64,000 bases of DNA from Sphagnum compactum (lineage: Eukaryota; Bryophyta; Sphagnopsida; Sphagnales): assembly GCA_965153455.1 (NCBI GenBank), contig OZ234499.1:4571577-4635576 (forward strand). The letters are read 5' to 3'. Under the pieces are notes generated by a model, which worked only from the letters and a program-made list of their open reading frames with translations, had not been told where the DNA came from and made no database searches. Below, one piece after another: positions 23,513-34,220 of this stretch (positions are counted from its first letter, which is position 1; each line of letters opens with the position of its first letter). The translations under genes were made by a program, and so were the position numbers.

Positions 23513-24930
23513 AAAGCTATTAGTGATTTTGAATCATGTGTGTGAGCTTAGCTTTGTAGTGATTGATGAATGACCAATAGGTGCATGTTGTTTGTCTATG
23601 GGGCTTAGTTTCAAACCCAAGAGTAAATGTCTATGTCAATCATAGTGTTAATTTCCAAGGTAGACTTGATTGTGATCTAATCTATCGCAAAAGGCTAGAA
23701 TGTCGACAACGTTAAAAGAGATGGTCATCCTTGATTCCAACAAGCTAGATGGGTTAATCAACTATCATCAACATTGGAAAATTTGTGTCCGGTGCAATCA
23801 CAATCAAACAAGCCAACGTTGACAAAGGATTCAACCACAAATGGACCTTTTTTGAACATTTTGACTTTTTCATAGAAACGAATTTTTGAAGGATTTCTTT
23901 TGCAACATGTTTTTACAAATATTGAAAAGTCCCCCAATCAATTACATTACTTTTGTTAACTCTGTTTGAATAAATGTGAATTTTTAAAAAGTGCAAAAAT
24001 TCTTCCAGATTCTATGTTTTGTTTCAAAAAATGATCATAATTTCAAATCATGTTAAAATATAATAACTACTTTAAGCTTTAATTTTTTATATCATAAGCC
24101 AAATTTTTTTTCATATGTCATACACATTATGACCCATTTACATCTAGCAAATGATTTCTGAAATTTGAAAATTCTAAAATGATATTTTGAATATTAAAAA
24201 ATTTCAAGTATCACAATTTTTAAATTATGAATGTTTTTCATATGTGGATGGTGGGTTATCATCATTTCAAAAAACTTCCCATCAAATTTTTTTCTTTAAA
24301 GAGTCCTTAGCCTAGTGCTAAATCAAATTGATTTTGGGGTGTTCAAGTTCAAAATTCCTTTATTAAAACTAAAACTCAATTTATTAAATTAAATAATTTT
24401 TAAAAAAATTTTCAACATTCATATAAATCATTTAACACAAATTTCCTTGATCAACATGACATTAAAGTGGCACTACATAAATATGTTTGAAAAAATTGAC
24501 AGTTTCGGTCATCTGACATGGTTTTTGGCTCGTTTGACTATGATTGCAACTTGTCATAAGTCAATTAAAGAAAGTGATAGTTTGGGATGTGGTGGCCCCA
24601 CTTGAGACATCACTCCTAATGTTTTTGTCACTTTCCATTCGACCTCCCACACCTATGACACTAATATTAAGGAGGTAGCATCACCACAACCTTGTCCATT
24701 TGGAGCATACTAATGAATGAGAAGAGGAAGAAGAAATAGCAATGGTGGAGGAACAAAGTCTGGATCTTGCCTTTGGAATGCAAGATCACATACCACCCAA
24801 TGTTGCAATACCTACTTCCACATTAATGACTTCGCACCACTTGAAGATCTTGAAATGGAAAAAATTGAAGAAAGAAGGTCATGTCTATACTAATATCATT
24901 AATGAAAGATAACCTATTCTTAGAAATACT

Positions 24931-25043
24931 CACTATGAAAAATTATGTCCGTTGCAGCTTGTCCATTGCAACTAAAAAATGTCTAATAGAACTAGATTAC
25001 AACTAGATAACCTAGTTGCAATGGACATGATTTTCTGATAGTG
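24931..25043. mobile_element. 113-bp CACTA-type MITE (family copy A)
   Basis: The left end cactatgaaaaattatgtcc and then gttgca is mirrored by the right end, whose reverse complement is cactatcagaaaatcatgtc then cattgca. CACTA termini and flanking triplets act (24928-24930) and att (25044-25046) fit the 3-bp duplications of CACTA/Spm elements approximately. It has no coding capacity. It sits in gag of copia element 1. Confidence 0.7.
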
Positions 25044-26040
25044 ATTTGAGTTTGAAAACCCTAGAGGGCATGGATGCATTTGTAAAAGATGTACGAGATC
25101 CGCAACATTACAAGAAAAATGCATTTGAAGCATCGTCTACGCGCTTTAACGATCATGGAGGATACCATATTAGAGAGTACCTTTGGGAGTTCAATACATT
25201 AAAATCATAGTTAGTGGCAATTAACATGCCCATGGTTGAAAAAGATTTGGTGGAAGTTTTATTGAATGTTTTCTTTGAGTCATACCATTCATAGGTACAT
25301 GCACCACTTTTTCTTTTGAGATGCTTGTGGGGAGATTATAGCATGAAAAAAGTTGAAGATCTTTACACTACAATATGAAGTCATCAAAAGATGTTCTTTT
25401 TATTTGATACAAAAGAGGCATTGTGCGTCAACCAAATAAATGTTAACCACAAACCATGCATTTGATTTTATTGTAGGAAGTTTAGGCATTTCTTCAGTGA
25501 GTGCAAGGAATGTGAAGTAAACATTAGGAAGTTGGAGCAAGACCACTACTAGAAGTGAGAGCGTTAAATGCAAATGTGTTGGAAGAGACATTCACATATC
25601 AATTTTAGTCTGATGATTTAAATGCTTAAGAACTATTTGAAATATCTTTGGCAAGTTTAGAAGGTCAAAAGGTAGACCGCTAGTGGTATTTAGACTTAGG
25701 TACTTCAGCGTATGTTACAAGAGATAGTTCATTCCCGACCAATGTAAAACCGTTGTTTCATATTCCAAACATAAAAATAATAAGGGGCCAATCACATGAT
25801 GTTGTTTGAAAAGGAACTGTGAATGTTGAAACCTCGTCAAGTGGAATAAAAAGGATTGCTAATATTTTATATATTTTTGGATTAAAGAATAATTTGTTGA
25901 GCGTAGGAAAAGTAACAAGTTTAGATTACATAATAGTGTTTGATGAAAGACAATGCCTTGTAATTCGTAGGAAAAAACGTCAAGTGACAATGAAAGGAAT
26001 ACAAAACGATTCTAAAGTTACAGTGAGGCGTTCAATTTAA
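25035..26040 (+). pseudogene. copia element 1 gag and protease-like remnants
   Basis: The gag tail is readable as DAFVKDVRDPQHYKK and FNDHGGYHIREYLWEFNTL. A zinc knuckle follows at about 25455-25503 (FYCRKFRHFFSEC) whose first Cys codon is now TGA. A protease-like motif, WYLDLGTSAYVTRDSSF, lies at about 25681-25731; the usual catalytic D-S-G is changed to D-L-G. The block NILYIFGLKNNLLSVGKV at 25858-25912 precedes the pre-integrase region in intact elements. Stops and frame changes occur throughout. Confidence 0.8.
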
Positions 26041-26049
26041 AAGGGTGGA

Positions 26050-27490
26050 ATTGTGCAATGGCTCAAGAGATGGATTTTATTTTGAAAAACAAGGCATGGA
26101 GTCTTGTTGGCCTCCCATCGAAAAAGAAGTTACTCAATGCATGATGGGTGCACAAAATAAAGCCAACATTTACAAAAAACCTGACTAATTCAAAGCACAA
26201 TTAGTGGCAAAAGGATATGAATAAAGATCAGGAATTGACTTTGACAAAACTTTTGCGTTGGTAATTAAATGAAACATGATGAGACCAGTAGTGGTGCTTG
26301 TAGTTCACAAAAGAATGGGAGTTATTGCACTTAGATGTAAAAACTGCATTTCTTAACAACGATGTGAAAGACGATGTTTTCATGGTGTAGCCCAAAGGCT
26401 TCCATATCCAAGGGCATGAGCAGAAGGTGTGGAAGCTTCATAAAGCTTTGTACAAGTTATGGCAAACACCAAGAGCTTGTTATGAAAAAATAAATTAGTA
26501 TTTGCAAACCCAAGGTTTGACCCAAAAATGATGCAGATCACAACTTGTATTACTTGCAAGAGGATAGAAAAATGCTGATCATAGTGTTATATGTGGATGA
26601 TCTTATAATTATAGTAAATCGACCACATTGAAAAAATTCATTGGTTGAAAAACCAGCTACTTTTTCAGTTTGAAATGACCAAACTTGGACGTCTCAATTT
26701 TTTTCCTAGGAGTGGAATTTCTATCTTTGCATACAAGCATTTTTATGTGCCAACGTGCCTATGTCACAAACATTCTTGATGAATTTCAGATGAATAGACG
26801 TAACCCAATGCCCATGCCCCTTCTAGAGAATGGCAAGCTTGTCAAGGATGAACAAGAGGAGGATGCTGATTTGACCTTATATCATTGAATTATCAGCAAG
26901 TTGATTTATTTCACCTGAAGCCATCTTGATCTCACCTATGTCGTGGGGATACTTAACAGATACATGAACCAGTCCAAAAAAACACACATGGAAGGGGCTC
27001 GTCACATCCTTAGGTATCTAATGGGTACCCATGATTACAAAATCCTTTACCAATACAAGGACAAAAATGATGTACATGTTTTTATTATGCAGATTGGGTT
27101 GGTGGTAGTGAGGAAAGGAAATCTACTTTAGGTTATTTATTTAATTTGGAAGAAGACCTGTGACATGTTGTTAAAAAAAACAGCCATTTGTTGCGCTCAA
27201 CTCAACTAATGCTGAATATCAAACAATATTTGAGGATGCAAAAAAGGCGACTTGGTTGAAAGTGCTCCTAAACCAACTTGGTGTACTTCAAACACTATTC
27301 CATTGTATGTCGACAACCAAAGTTGTATGAAGATTGCGAAATACCTAGTCTATCACATTCGCACCAAACATATCAAAATGCATTACCAATTACATAAGAG
27401 AAAAAGTTCTCTATGGAAAAATAGAATTAACTCATGTGATCATAAGTGATCAAATCGCAAATATTTTAACAAAATCACTAGGCCGAATTA
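26050..27490 (+). pseudogene. copia element 1 reverse transcriptase and RNase H remnant
   Basis: Copia reverse transcriptase landmarks appear in order: HLDVKTAFLNNDV at about 26326-26364, then QKVWKLHKALYKLWQTPRAC, the polymerase motif YVDD encoded at 26589-26600 (VLYVDDLIIIV), GVEFLSLHTSIFMCQRAYV, and RHILRYLMGTHDYKILY at about 27000. The RNase H tail ends near QIANILTKSLGRIKF (about 27453-27497). Many stops and at least four frame changes mean no product. Confidence 0.85.
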
Positions 27491-27660
27491 AATTTCAGTT
27501 TTTTAAGAGCAAATGAGAGTGCAAAGTCTTTGTAGATGTGAAGCAAAATGATTAGTACTTGAACATATGAGAATAGTAGCCAATTATGTCATAGTTTAAA
27601 CAATAGTAGGGACTCCCAATCTTTTTTTAAGAAAAAAAGTTGGAATTGGGAGGGTGTATT

Positions 27661-27675
27661 GAAAGTAAGGGAGGG
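27661..27675 (+). other. polypurine tract of copia element 1
   Basis: gaaagtaagggaggg is a pure-purine run except one T. It abuts the start of the 3' LTR (tgttaatatttac), as expected for plus-strand priming. Confidence 0.7.
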
Positions 27676-27894
27676 TGTTAATATTTACTCTCTTTAGTTA
27701 CATATAGTTAACATCCAAAGTTACAAATGAAAATTATAATAAGGCCACATAAAAAAAAAAGAGATAACTAGTGCTGATCAAATCATGATAAGAGAACCAC
27801 CCATGCGCCCCATGCGGATTGGTTCAGGAGATTTCTTACTCCTAATTTCTAGGGTTGTAGAACTTGTATATTGAGTAGGTGTAAGTATGTGTTA
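27676..27894 (+). repeat. 3' LTR of copia element 1, truncated
   Basis: It begins tgttaatatttactctcttt and parallels the 5' LTR to gtgtaagtatgt, after which similarity stops about 75 bp before the expected end. No target-site duplication could be recovered because the right end is lost. Confidence 0.75.
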
Positions 27895-28558
27895 CAGGCT
27901 GCAACTTTGTTTGCTGTAGTACTTTCCATGAGAAGCAACCACTTATTAGCTGAAGGTTGGATGCTCATGGCAAAGTCTATAGGTATGTACTAATTGCATG
28001 CCAAGATAGGCAGACTAGATTAGATACAAATGTCTGGTAGTTTGCAAGAAAACTCATACATGCAAAGGTTGGGTCAATCTAACTGATCTCGTGTTGGCAG
28101 GTTCACCAATTTGCAGTAGGACCAAGCTTATAGAACGACTTTAAGGTCCCTCATTTTTCAGGAACCTTATGCATGAGGATGAGGAACCTTATGAGTAAGG
28201 TGCCTCCTCTCAAACAAAATCACAGCCATTTTGTTTTACAAGCCAAATTCTAGTGGTTCTTTATGCCAGGTAAGTAAGGATCATGAACAGAACGATTGTC
28301 AGCCTAACAGCCTCGGGCACAGATCTCAAATCACGGAAGGGCCTGTACTACGATACATAATGACCTGCTCTGATAAACAGGGTGTGGGTGTTTGAAAAAA
28401 CTAAAAACCCGTCGAATGCCAGAGTGGGTGTTGCAAAGTTGGCGACTTCTTTACAAAATGGGTAAAAGTTTGTCTTTTGTGGTTTTCTAGTTGACAAATT
28501 TTGATCTTTTTTTGGGTTGTGTGGAAAAATCGCCAGATTTCTCTGTTTGATTCTAGTA
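27895..28558. other. spacer between copia element 1 and metaxin
   Basis: No gene or recognised element is visible in about 660 bp. Confidence 0.4.
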
Positions 28559-28672
28559 TGTAGCCAAAAATATGAAGGATGCCTAAACATTTTTTACTTT
28601 CATATCCTGTTTGTAGCCGAATTTGGCTAAATTGTATTTTGGATGATTGCCATTTGAACTATTTCAAAAAAA
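28559..28672 (+). repeat. dispersed GTAGCC repeat, copy 2 (in the metaxin promoter)
   Basis: tagccaaaaatatgaagg opens the copy; tgtagccgaatttggctaaa, ggatgattgccattt and an 18-A tail follow. It is one of four copies in the window. It ends about 115 bp upstream of the metaxin start codon, so it may lie in the core promoter. A (CA)n-rich microsatellite follows the A run. Confidence 0.65.
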
Positions 28673-28731
28673 AAAAAAAAAACGCGCACACACACGCACA
28701 CACACAAAGCGGGTTTCGGAGCTTTGAGCCT

Positions 28732-28740
28732 AAACCCTAA
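28732..28740 (+). promoter_or_regulatory. telo-box AAACCCTAA upstream of metaxin
   Basis: The motif lies 49 bp before the metaxin ATG. Telo-boxes are common in promoters of plant housekeeping and growth-linked genes. The match is seen; activity is inferred. Confidence 0.5.
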
Positions 28741-28788
28741 ACCCATCTCACGGACGCAGACTGATGAGTACGCAGTGCGTGAGAAGAG

Positions 28789-29802
28789 ATGGCAACAGCG
28801 GAGCAAGAACAAGAGGAATCTCAGCTCGTATTGTTGGTCAGAGAAGGAGCTTTCGGACTTCCCACAGCATGCCCTGCATGCCTGCCGTGGTTTCTGTACC
28901 TCAAGCTCTCCTCAGTCTCCTTCCAGACGCAATACAGCGCCGTGGAGCCGGACTCTGAGAATGTGCCTGCTGTGGAATACGGGGAAGCAGTAGGGTTCGC
29001 TAGCGAGAGCGGCGGGATTTTGGAGTTTCTGAAGAGGGAGAAGATTGCGGACCTGGATGCCGCTCTCACCGAGGGGGAGAGGGCGGAGCTGGAGTCGTTT
29101 AAGGCCATGGTGGATTCGTGGATCGTTGATGCGAGTTTATATGAGCTTTGGATGCGCGAGAACGATAAAGCTGCTAGAAAAGTGTACTTTGCTGCATTGC
29201 CAATAGGATTGTCGTATGCCCTTGATTGGAAGCAGCGGCATGCTGTCATGCAACGGTTGGGGATCACGACCGAGAATTCCAAGTCTAGAGGCGACGAGCT
29301 CTTGAGAAAAGCTGGGATGGCGTATCAAGCTCTCTCTGTCCGTCTCCAGGACCAGAAACTGTTCTTCGGTGATCGGCCCACGAGCTTGGATGCTTTGGTA
29401 CTCGCGCATTTGCTCTTCCATCTCAATGTTTCCTTCCAGGTTTCCAACCTTAGGGAAGAGATCTCCAAATATCCCAACCTAGTGACCTACGCCCAGAATC
29501 TGAAGAGCCAGCTGCTCGGAGGAGACGATGATGGCGTGCCAATGGGAGCTGCGTTTGGAAATCCCAAGTCTCCTCCTCCTCCTCCGCCTCCAACACCCCG
29601 ACCACCAACTTCGACCGCTCCTACTACTTCTGGCAAGGAGAAACCCACCAACAAATCCAGGAATGACAAGGAGAAGATGTTCCAAAAGAGGGCTAAGTAT
29701 TTTGTAATTGCACAATTTGTGGCGATTCTTGTGTATGTCGTGTTTGCAGGCATTGGTTTTGAAGATGATGCTCAAGATGATGATGGTAGTGAGGATGAAT
29801 AA
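28789..29802 (+). CDS. MTX: metaxin, plant type (SAM37/Tom37-like outer-membrane protein)
   Basis: An intronless frame of 337 residues, similar in length to plant metaxins (about 315). The N-terminal half has the thioredoxin-like start of metaxin (LVREGAFGLPTACPACLPWF, residues about 13-32). The middle is a GST-C-like helical region (about 90-240) with FFGDRPTSLDALVLAHLLFH, the metaxin signature in which a GST fold is adapted to the sorting and assembly machinery. A Pro-rich linker (about 260-280) is followed by a Lys-rich segment and a single C-terminal membrane span (about 304-324, YFVIAQFVAILVYVVFAGIG), then an acidic tail. Plant metaxin is known to act at the mitochondrial outer membrane in precursor import and beta-barrel assembly. 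The ATG at 28789 is the first in frame. The absence of introns is notable beside the split genes around it and could reflect retroposition, but the gene shows no decay. Confidence 0.93.
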   Translation: MATAEQEQEESQLVLLVREGAFGLPTACPACLPWFLYLKLSSVSFQTQYSAVEPDSENVPAVEYGEAVGFASESGGILEFLKREKIADLDAALTEGERAELESFKAMVDSWIVDASLYELWMRENDKAARKVYFAALPIGLSYALDWKQRHAVMQRLGITTENSKSRGDELLRKAGMAYQALSVRLQDQKLFFGDRPTSLDALVLAHLLFHLNVSFQVSNLREEISKYPNLVTYAQNLKSQLLGGDDDGVPMGAAFGNPKSPPPPPPPTPRPPTSTAPTTSGKEKPTNKSRNDKEKMFQKRAKYFVIAQFVAILVYVVFAGIGFEDDAQDDDGSEDE

Positions 29803-32082
29803 GAACTGTACATACCTCTTTTTTCACCTCTGTGACTCTCTCCCTCTCTCTGTTACATCATTTTTTTGTAGGGCTTGAGAGAAGGCAGACGAGTGTACCT
29901 CTTCAATAACATGACCTTGTCTAAAAATCCAGTGTTTAGGAATGGTGGCAGCACTGACAACTGAATCAGCCAATGAAGAATCCAGTTCACTCAATCTCTG
30001 ATCTGTCTGTTTCTAGGTTTTGTTGGATTAGGGTTGAAGGATGGTGGTTGCTTGATTAGACAGTATTCATAAGTAGGTACCCTGATATTAGGGTTTCTTT
30101 GATACCAGGCTGAAAAACTCCATATATGGTGCTGATTGAGGGTGTATGTCTATGCATTGCCCTATCTGTATGTTCCTAGGTTGACATTGGTGTTGAGGGA
30201 TGTTGACAATGGTTCTAGGTGGAGATCTATGTGTCATCTCATCCATGAGGTTCTTCACTTTCTAGCAAAATTATGGGTCGGATGATTGCATCAGTGGAGA
30301 AGTCTTCTGTCTCATTCTTTCCTAGGAATTTGTCAATATAGGATTGAAGTATGGTGGCAGTGGTAGCAATCATTGGTGGTTGTACAGTGGTCACTCCCCT
30401 CTGTGTTTAGGGTTTCATTAGGCAACCCATCTAGCAAAGAGAGGTCAAAGGAATTCTGGATGAGTATGCAGTCATCATGGATGCTCATGTTGAAAGTGAA
30501 ATAGTCCTTGGGTTGGATTTACAGATGCTGTCAGATTTGTGTTACCATGACAGCATCCCCCTGCTGAAGATGCGTTACATGAGTTCAGTGCAAAGTAGGG
30601 GAGAGTAGAAAATTGAATGCACACATTTTCGCTTGTTTGTAAACCCATCAGCCATTCCAGCCTCCAGGTTGTAGAGTCTGGGAGGGATTGGAATTTAAGT
30701 GAGCAGTAAGGGCCTGAGCACAGTGCATCATGTGTTTCATTCATGGCTGTACGTTCTAAAACCAATTGAAACTGTTCAAGCTGCAGTTTGGATGGCATCA
30801 TATCAACTCACAAATCTTTTAATAGAGATGAGAAATCAGGGACAACTGAAAGTGTTTTTTTGCATTTCTGTGCAGGAACCAGTCTAGTTCTTGGTTTCAG
30901 TTTCAAGGGACAATGTTTATGGAAACCACCCCAAAGCCAAGTTCCTATGAGAGCAGTCATTGATAGGTAGTGAGTTCCGAGTGTTGATTACCCATACACA
31001 TTTAAATCCTGGAAGTGAAACTTGATGTGTGCAATTGCTTTGTTCTGCTGCAGCCTCAGCCTCTAGCAAGGGTGGTTTGTTCTTCTAGCCCAGATTGTGC
31101 AGAAAACTTGGACACAGGCACAGATGTGATGACTTATTTATATTAGAACTTACCATGTGTCCAAAGAATGAAGTGAAAAAGATTTTGGAATCTACTCCAG
31201 TGTATAAGGTTTTGGCCTCAGCATTAGATGCTGGCATTACAGCAGACAAAAAGACTTTTGGGTCCTAGACTGAGCACATGCTGCACCAAGATTCACTTAG
31301 CTACTGCAATTGAGGACCATCTGTTGAGATCCTCTTGGTGTGTTAAGTGGTCTGTGCTACATAGAAGATGTATTTTGCTCAGGGTTCACAGATTTTTGGC
31401 ATGTAGTTTTCTCACCATATGGCATAGAATCTTCACCAGAACAATAGAAGACAACTATTGCAACAATGCAAGGTGGAATTTTCATTGTACTTAGGGCTCA
31501 AAGTCGAGCCGCATTCAAGCTCATCTGCACTGCTATTCAGTTTCTATAGCTAGATTTTTGTCTTGTTCTGTCTTTGTGTTTTTCCATTTCCTTGCTTGGG
31601 TGTTAGTTCAACTTGAATGCCTCTGTGATCTGTGGCCTACTTGTTTTTTCTCATATGCATCAATGCTGCAACTTACTTCACATGGATATCATGTTTTCTA
31701 TCAATCCTTCAAAATCATTTTACTGGACCAACGTCCACCTAATAGAGGAAAAGCACATACCAATGAAGTTGCAAAGAGATCTTCATGAGAACAATTTTAA
31801 GCAAACACTACAATGAGTGCAGTGATTAAACTTTTGAGTGTCAGACCATCACCTTCATCACAAAGATCACTGATGAGCTGCCATGACATTTCTTTCAACA
31901 AAATTTACAAATCTCAGACATGCAAAGTCATTTATTAAACTGATGAATCACTGTCACTGAATAATTCAGCTATGCACAAGCTCAGGCACAGCACTGATTT
32001 CACCATATCCAAAATTTACCTCTCAGATTACAGAAACTTCTGCTGGGAGCAAATTGAACTCAAGTGACTAAGTGATCATGAA
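29803..32082. other. metaxin 3' flank and intergenic DNA
   Basis: No gene is supported. From 29,930 to 30,420 a loose repeat of about 160 bp is visible: ttcctaggttttgttgg...attgaaggatggtggcagtgg recurs near 30,010, 30,170 and 30,330. Confidence 0.4.
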
Positions 32083-32290
32083 ATCATAAATAGCAAATGG
32101 AACATCAAGATCTAAACAATATTTTCCGAACAAATTCACCTCATGTGCACAAAGCAAATCTGAAATCAGCAATAGCTAATGGAACATCAAGACACACAAG
32201 ATTGTCTGAGCAAATCCACCCACTCATATGCACGAAGCACTTTAAAATCATCCATAGCTAATAATGAAACCATCAAGACAATCAAGATTT
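32083..32290. repeat. 82-bp tandem repeat, about 2.5 copies
   Basis: Units start atca(t/g)(a/c)aatagc(a/t)aatggaacatcaaga at 32083, 32165 and 32247, exactly 82 bp apart. The third copy is partial. It is non-coding. Confidence 0.8.
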
Positions 32291-33882
32291 TTATTCCCAT
32301 GTAAACTGTCAGTTCAAGGTCCCCAAATGAATTGTTGAGAAAAAGACATTACTGGGTTTGCAGCATCTGAACCTGTAATCTGTGGCAGGCTACTCATAGA
32401 AAACATATCAGAACTATTCATTTGTCGGAGCGCAGTTGGTTAACGCACTTTGTGAACAGATTGCTATAATGCCTGGACCCAGAATATTGGGTCATGTGTT
32501 ACAGTGTTGCATCTTGATCAGCACAGTCTTTTGTCTTTCCAGCTTGCTGAAAGTTCCTGGGCACAGGGTGCTGCTTGGAAGCAACTGTGATTCTTTTTGG
32601 CGCAATTTCGCAACCTGGTGGGAAAAAAAAAACACCCTTGCGACAAATACAAAGGCTTTTATTTGGGAAAAAATGGCAAAATGTTGTGGCCACGTTATGA
32701 GGATTTCGTTTTGAAGAAGCGCAGTTTTAGACAATAGATTGTAGCATGTAGCCAAAACTATAACATGATTACTAATTTTTTCTACTTTCCCTTCTGTCTG
32801 ACATGTAGCCAAATTTGGCTAAGTCCTCTTGTGGATGATCACCGACCTCCCTTCCTCACAATTTTTATTCAAAAAGACACTTAGACTTGGAAACTTCATA
32901 CCAATGGCTCCACTCATTTTTGCAAGGAACGCTTATGCATGATAGAACAAGAATGGGAAACAGGGAAAGAAATGCTCAAACTCAAACTGACCTGCGAAAT
33001 GATCATGGTATTGAAGCGCGAGGATTGACGAACTCAGCAACTGGTAACGCAGAACCAAACTGGGGACTTGCCTGGTGGAAATCTGCCGGTCCGGATTTTT
33101 CTCTCGATCAGTTTCATTTCCACAGGAAGGAGGCTTGTAATACGACCTTCCCGTCTCTGGGTAGCGCCCATAAAACCTCCACGCAATCACCAAGCCTAGA
33201 TCCAAAGCTTCTTTAAAGAAATTGTGGCAAGACGACATAAGAAGGATCCGGATCTATGTATGTATGTATCTATGAATCACCAAACCGCCCCAAAACAAAA
33301 AAAAAACACCAAATCAATCCTGTTCAAAAGACAAGTCCGTGATTCAACAACTACTCAGTTTGCAAAAAATAATAATTTCAAGAACTGGGGAAAAAAAAGA
33401 TATTAGTCGACCTAATTTGTGTGAACCTCTCCAACTTGATTTATTGAGAGGGATTATTTGGAGGGCACGTTTTTATACTTAAAAACTGTGAACATTACAT
33501 CCCTCCTGGAAAAGAGACGAGATTTTACACCTCATTTTTAGAAGCAGGGAGGGAGCTGACACCTACTTATTAGGGTTTATGTTTTGCCTTGTGTGAATTA
33601 CACCATTCAATAATATCTGGGACTTGCAACTTGCCAGCAACAAGTCGGTCTCTTTTTTCTTCCCTTTTTTCCCGAAGAGTGGAAGAAGTGCTTTGCGTCA
33701 ACAAAAGTAGAATTAGCCCTCACGAGTCAGCAGCAGTCAGGAGCATCATTATTTTCATAGGATAGAAACCTGCCAAACTCTATGAAGGAAGGGACTTCCC
33801 TCATCAATATAATAAGATTTTGGGGGAACATCTTTCTCTTCTTCTTGGCTTGGTTTCTGTCATTATTTGTCCCCTTCACCTT
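32291..33882. other. intergenic with one dispersed repeat
   Basis: No gene is assigned. A tRNA-like A-box phrase (ggagcgcagttggttaacgc at 32427-32446) lacks a matching B box. The open frame at 32887-33216 has no recognised domain. Confidence 0.35.
32748..32890 (+). repeat. dispersed GTAGCC repeat, copy 3
   Basis: gtagccaaaactataaca opens the copy. Then tgtagccaaatttggctaag, cctcttgtggatgatcacc and a tail aaaaagacacttagactt follow. It aligns over most of its length with copies at 28559 and 40295. Confidence 0.65.
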
Positions 33883-34220
33883 TGTTGGCCTTGCCTACCA
33901 CCCTTGGTAGGCAAGGATATTGTGTTTAGATTCATTATCGAGTATGGTAGCTTAAGGGATTTTGGCGCCTACTAGGTCATAATAATAGGTCTATTTTCTA
34001 TATGAGGATTTTTGAAAGATGATATTTTGGCTTGTTTTGAACCTTGAAATTAGTTATAGAGTTACAATATTTTGAAGGATTTTGGTTTCTTTTAGAGAAT
34101 TTTTGAAAGATTATTATTTTTGCACGATGAAATTATTTGAGTTTTCATAATTCTTCTTTTGCCTAAAGATACTTTTTAATGTAAATGCCAAGGCCACATT
34201 GTGACACACCCAAGTTTGTT
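33883..34220 (+). repeat. dispersed 340-bp repeat, copy A
   Basis: It matches 52398-52721 in the same orientation over its whole length: ttagattcattatcgagtat, gatgatattttggcttg, agttatagagtta, tgaaggattttggtttctt, cataattcttctt and gtgacacaccc. Copy A has an additional palindrome near its start, ttgcctaccacccttggtag followed by gcaa, which copy B lacks. No coding frame. It may be a solo LTR or other transposon end; no target duplication was found. Confidence 0.8.

Larger units (their letters stand above)
23138..27894 (+). mobile_element. degenerate Ty1/copia LTR retrotransposon (element 1), integrase missing
   Basis: The element has a 5' LTR, a tRNA-Met-type primer-binding site, gag, protease-like, reverse transcriptase and RNase H remnants, a polypurine tract and a 3' LTR. 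Order and orientation are those of Ty1/copia, but the frame jumps from the protease/pre-integrase-like region (ends about 26040) straight to reverse transcriptase (from about 26050). The whole integrase core is absent, so the copy is non-autonomous as well as riddled with stops. About 1.2 kb of foreign or unrecognised AT-rich DNA (about 23830-25035) splits gag, including a small CACTA-ended MITE. Confidence 0.88.

Noticed and set aside
28821-29775. Long minus-strand frames inside metaxin (up to 153 codons)
   Set aside because: Shadows of the plus-strand metaxin gene; no domain and no splice logic.
32427-32446. tRNA-like A box (ggagcgcagttggttaacgc) as a possible SINE head or tRNA gene
   Set aside because: No B box (GGTTCGANNCC) within the expected 30-60 bp and no acceptor-stem pairing; a lone A box is weak.
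32887-33216. 109-codon plus-strand frame
   Set aside because: No recognisable domain, no flanking exon signals; kept only as a note.
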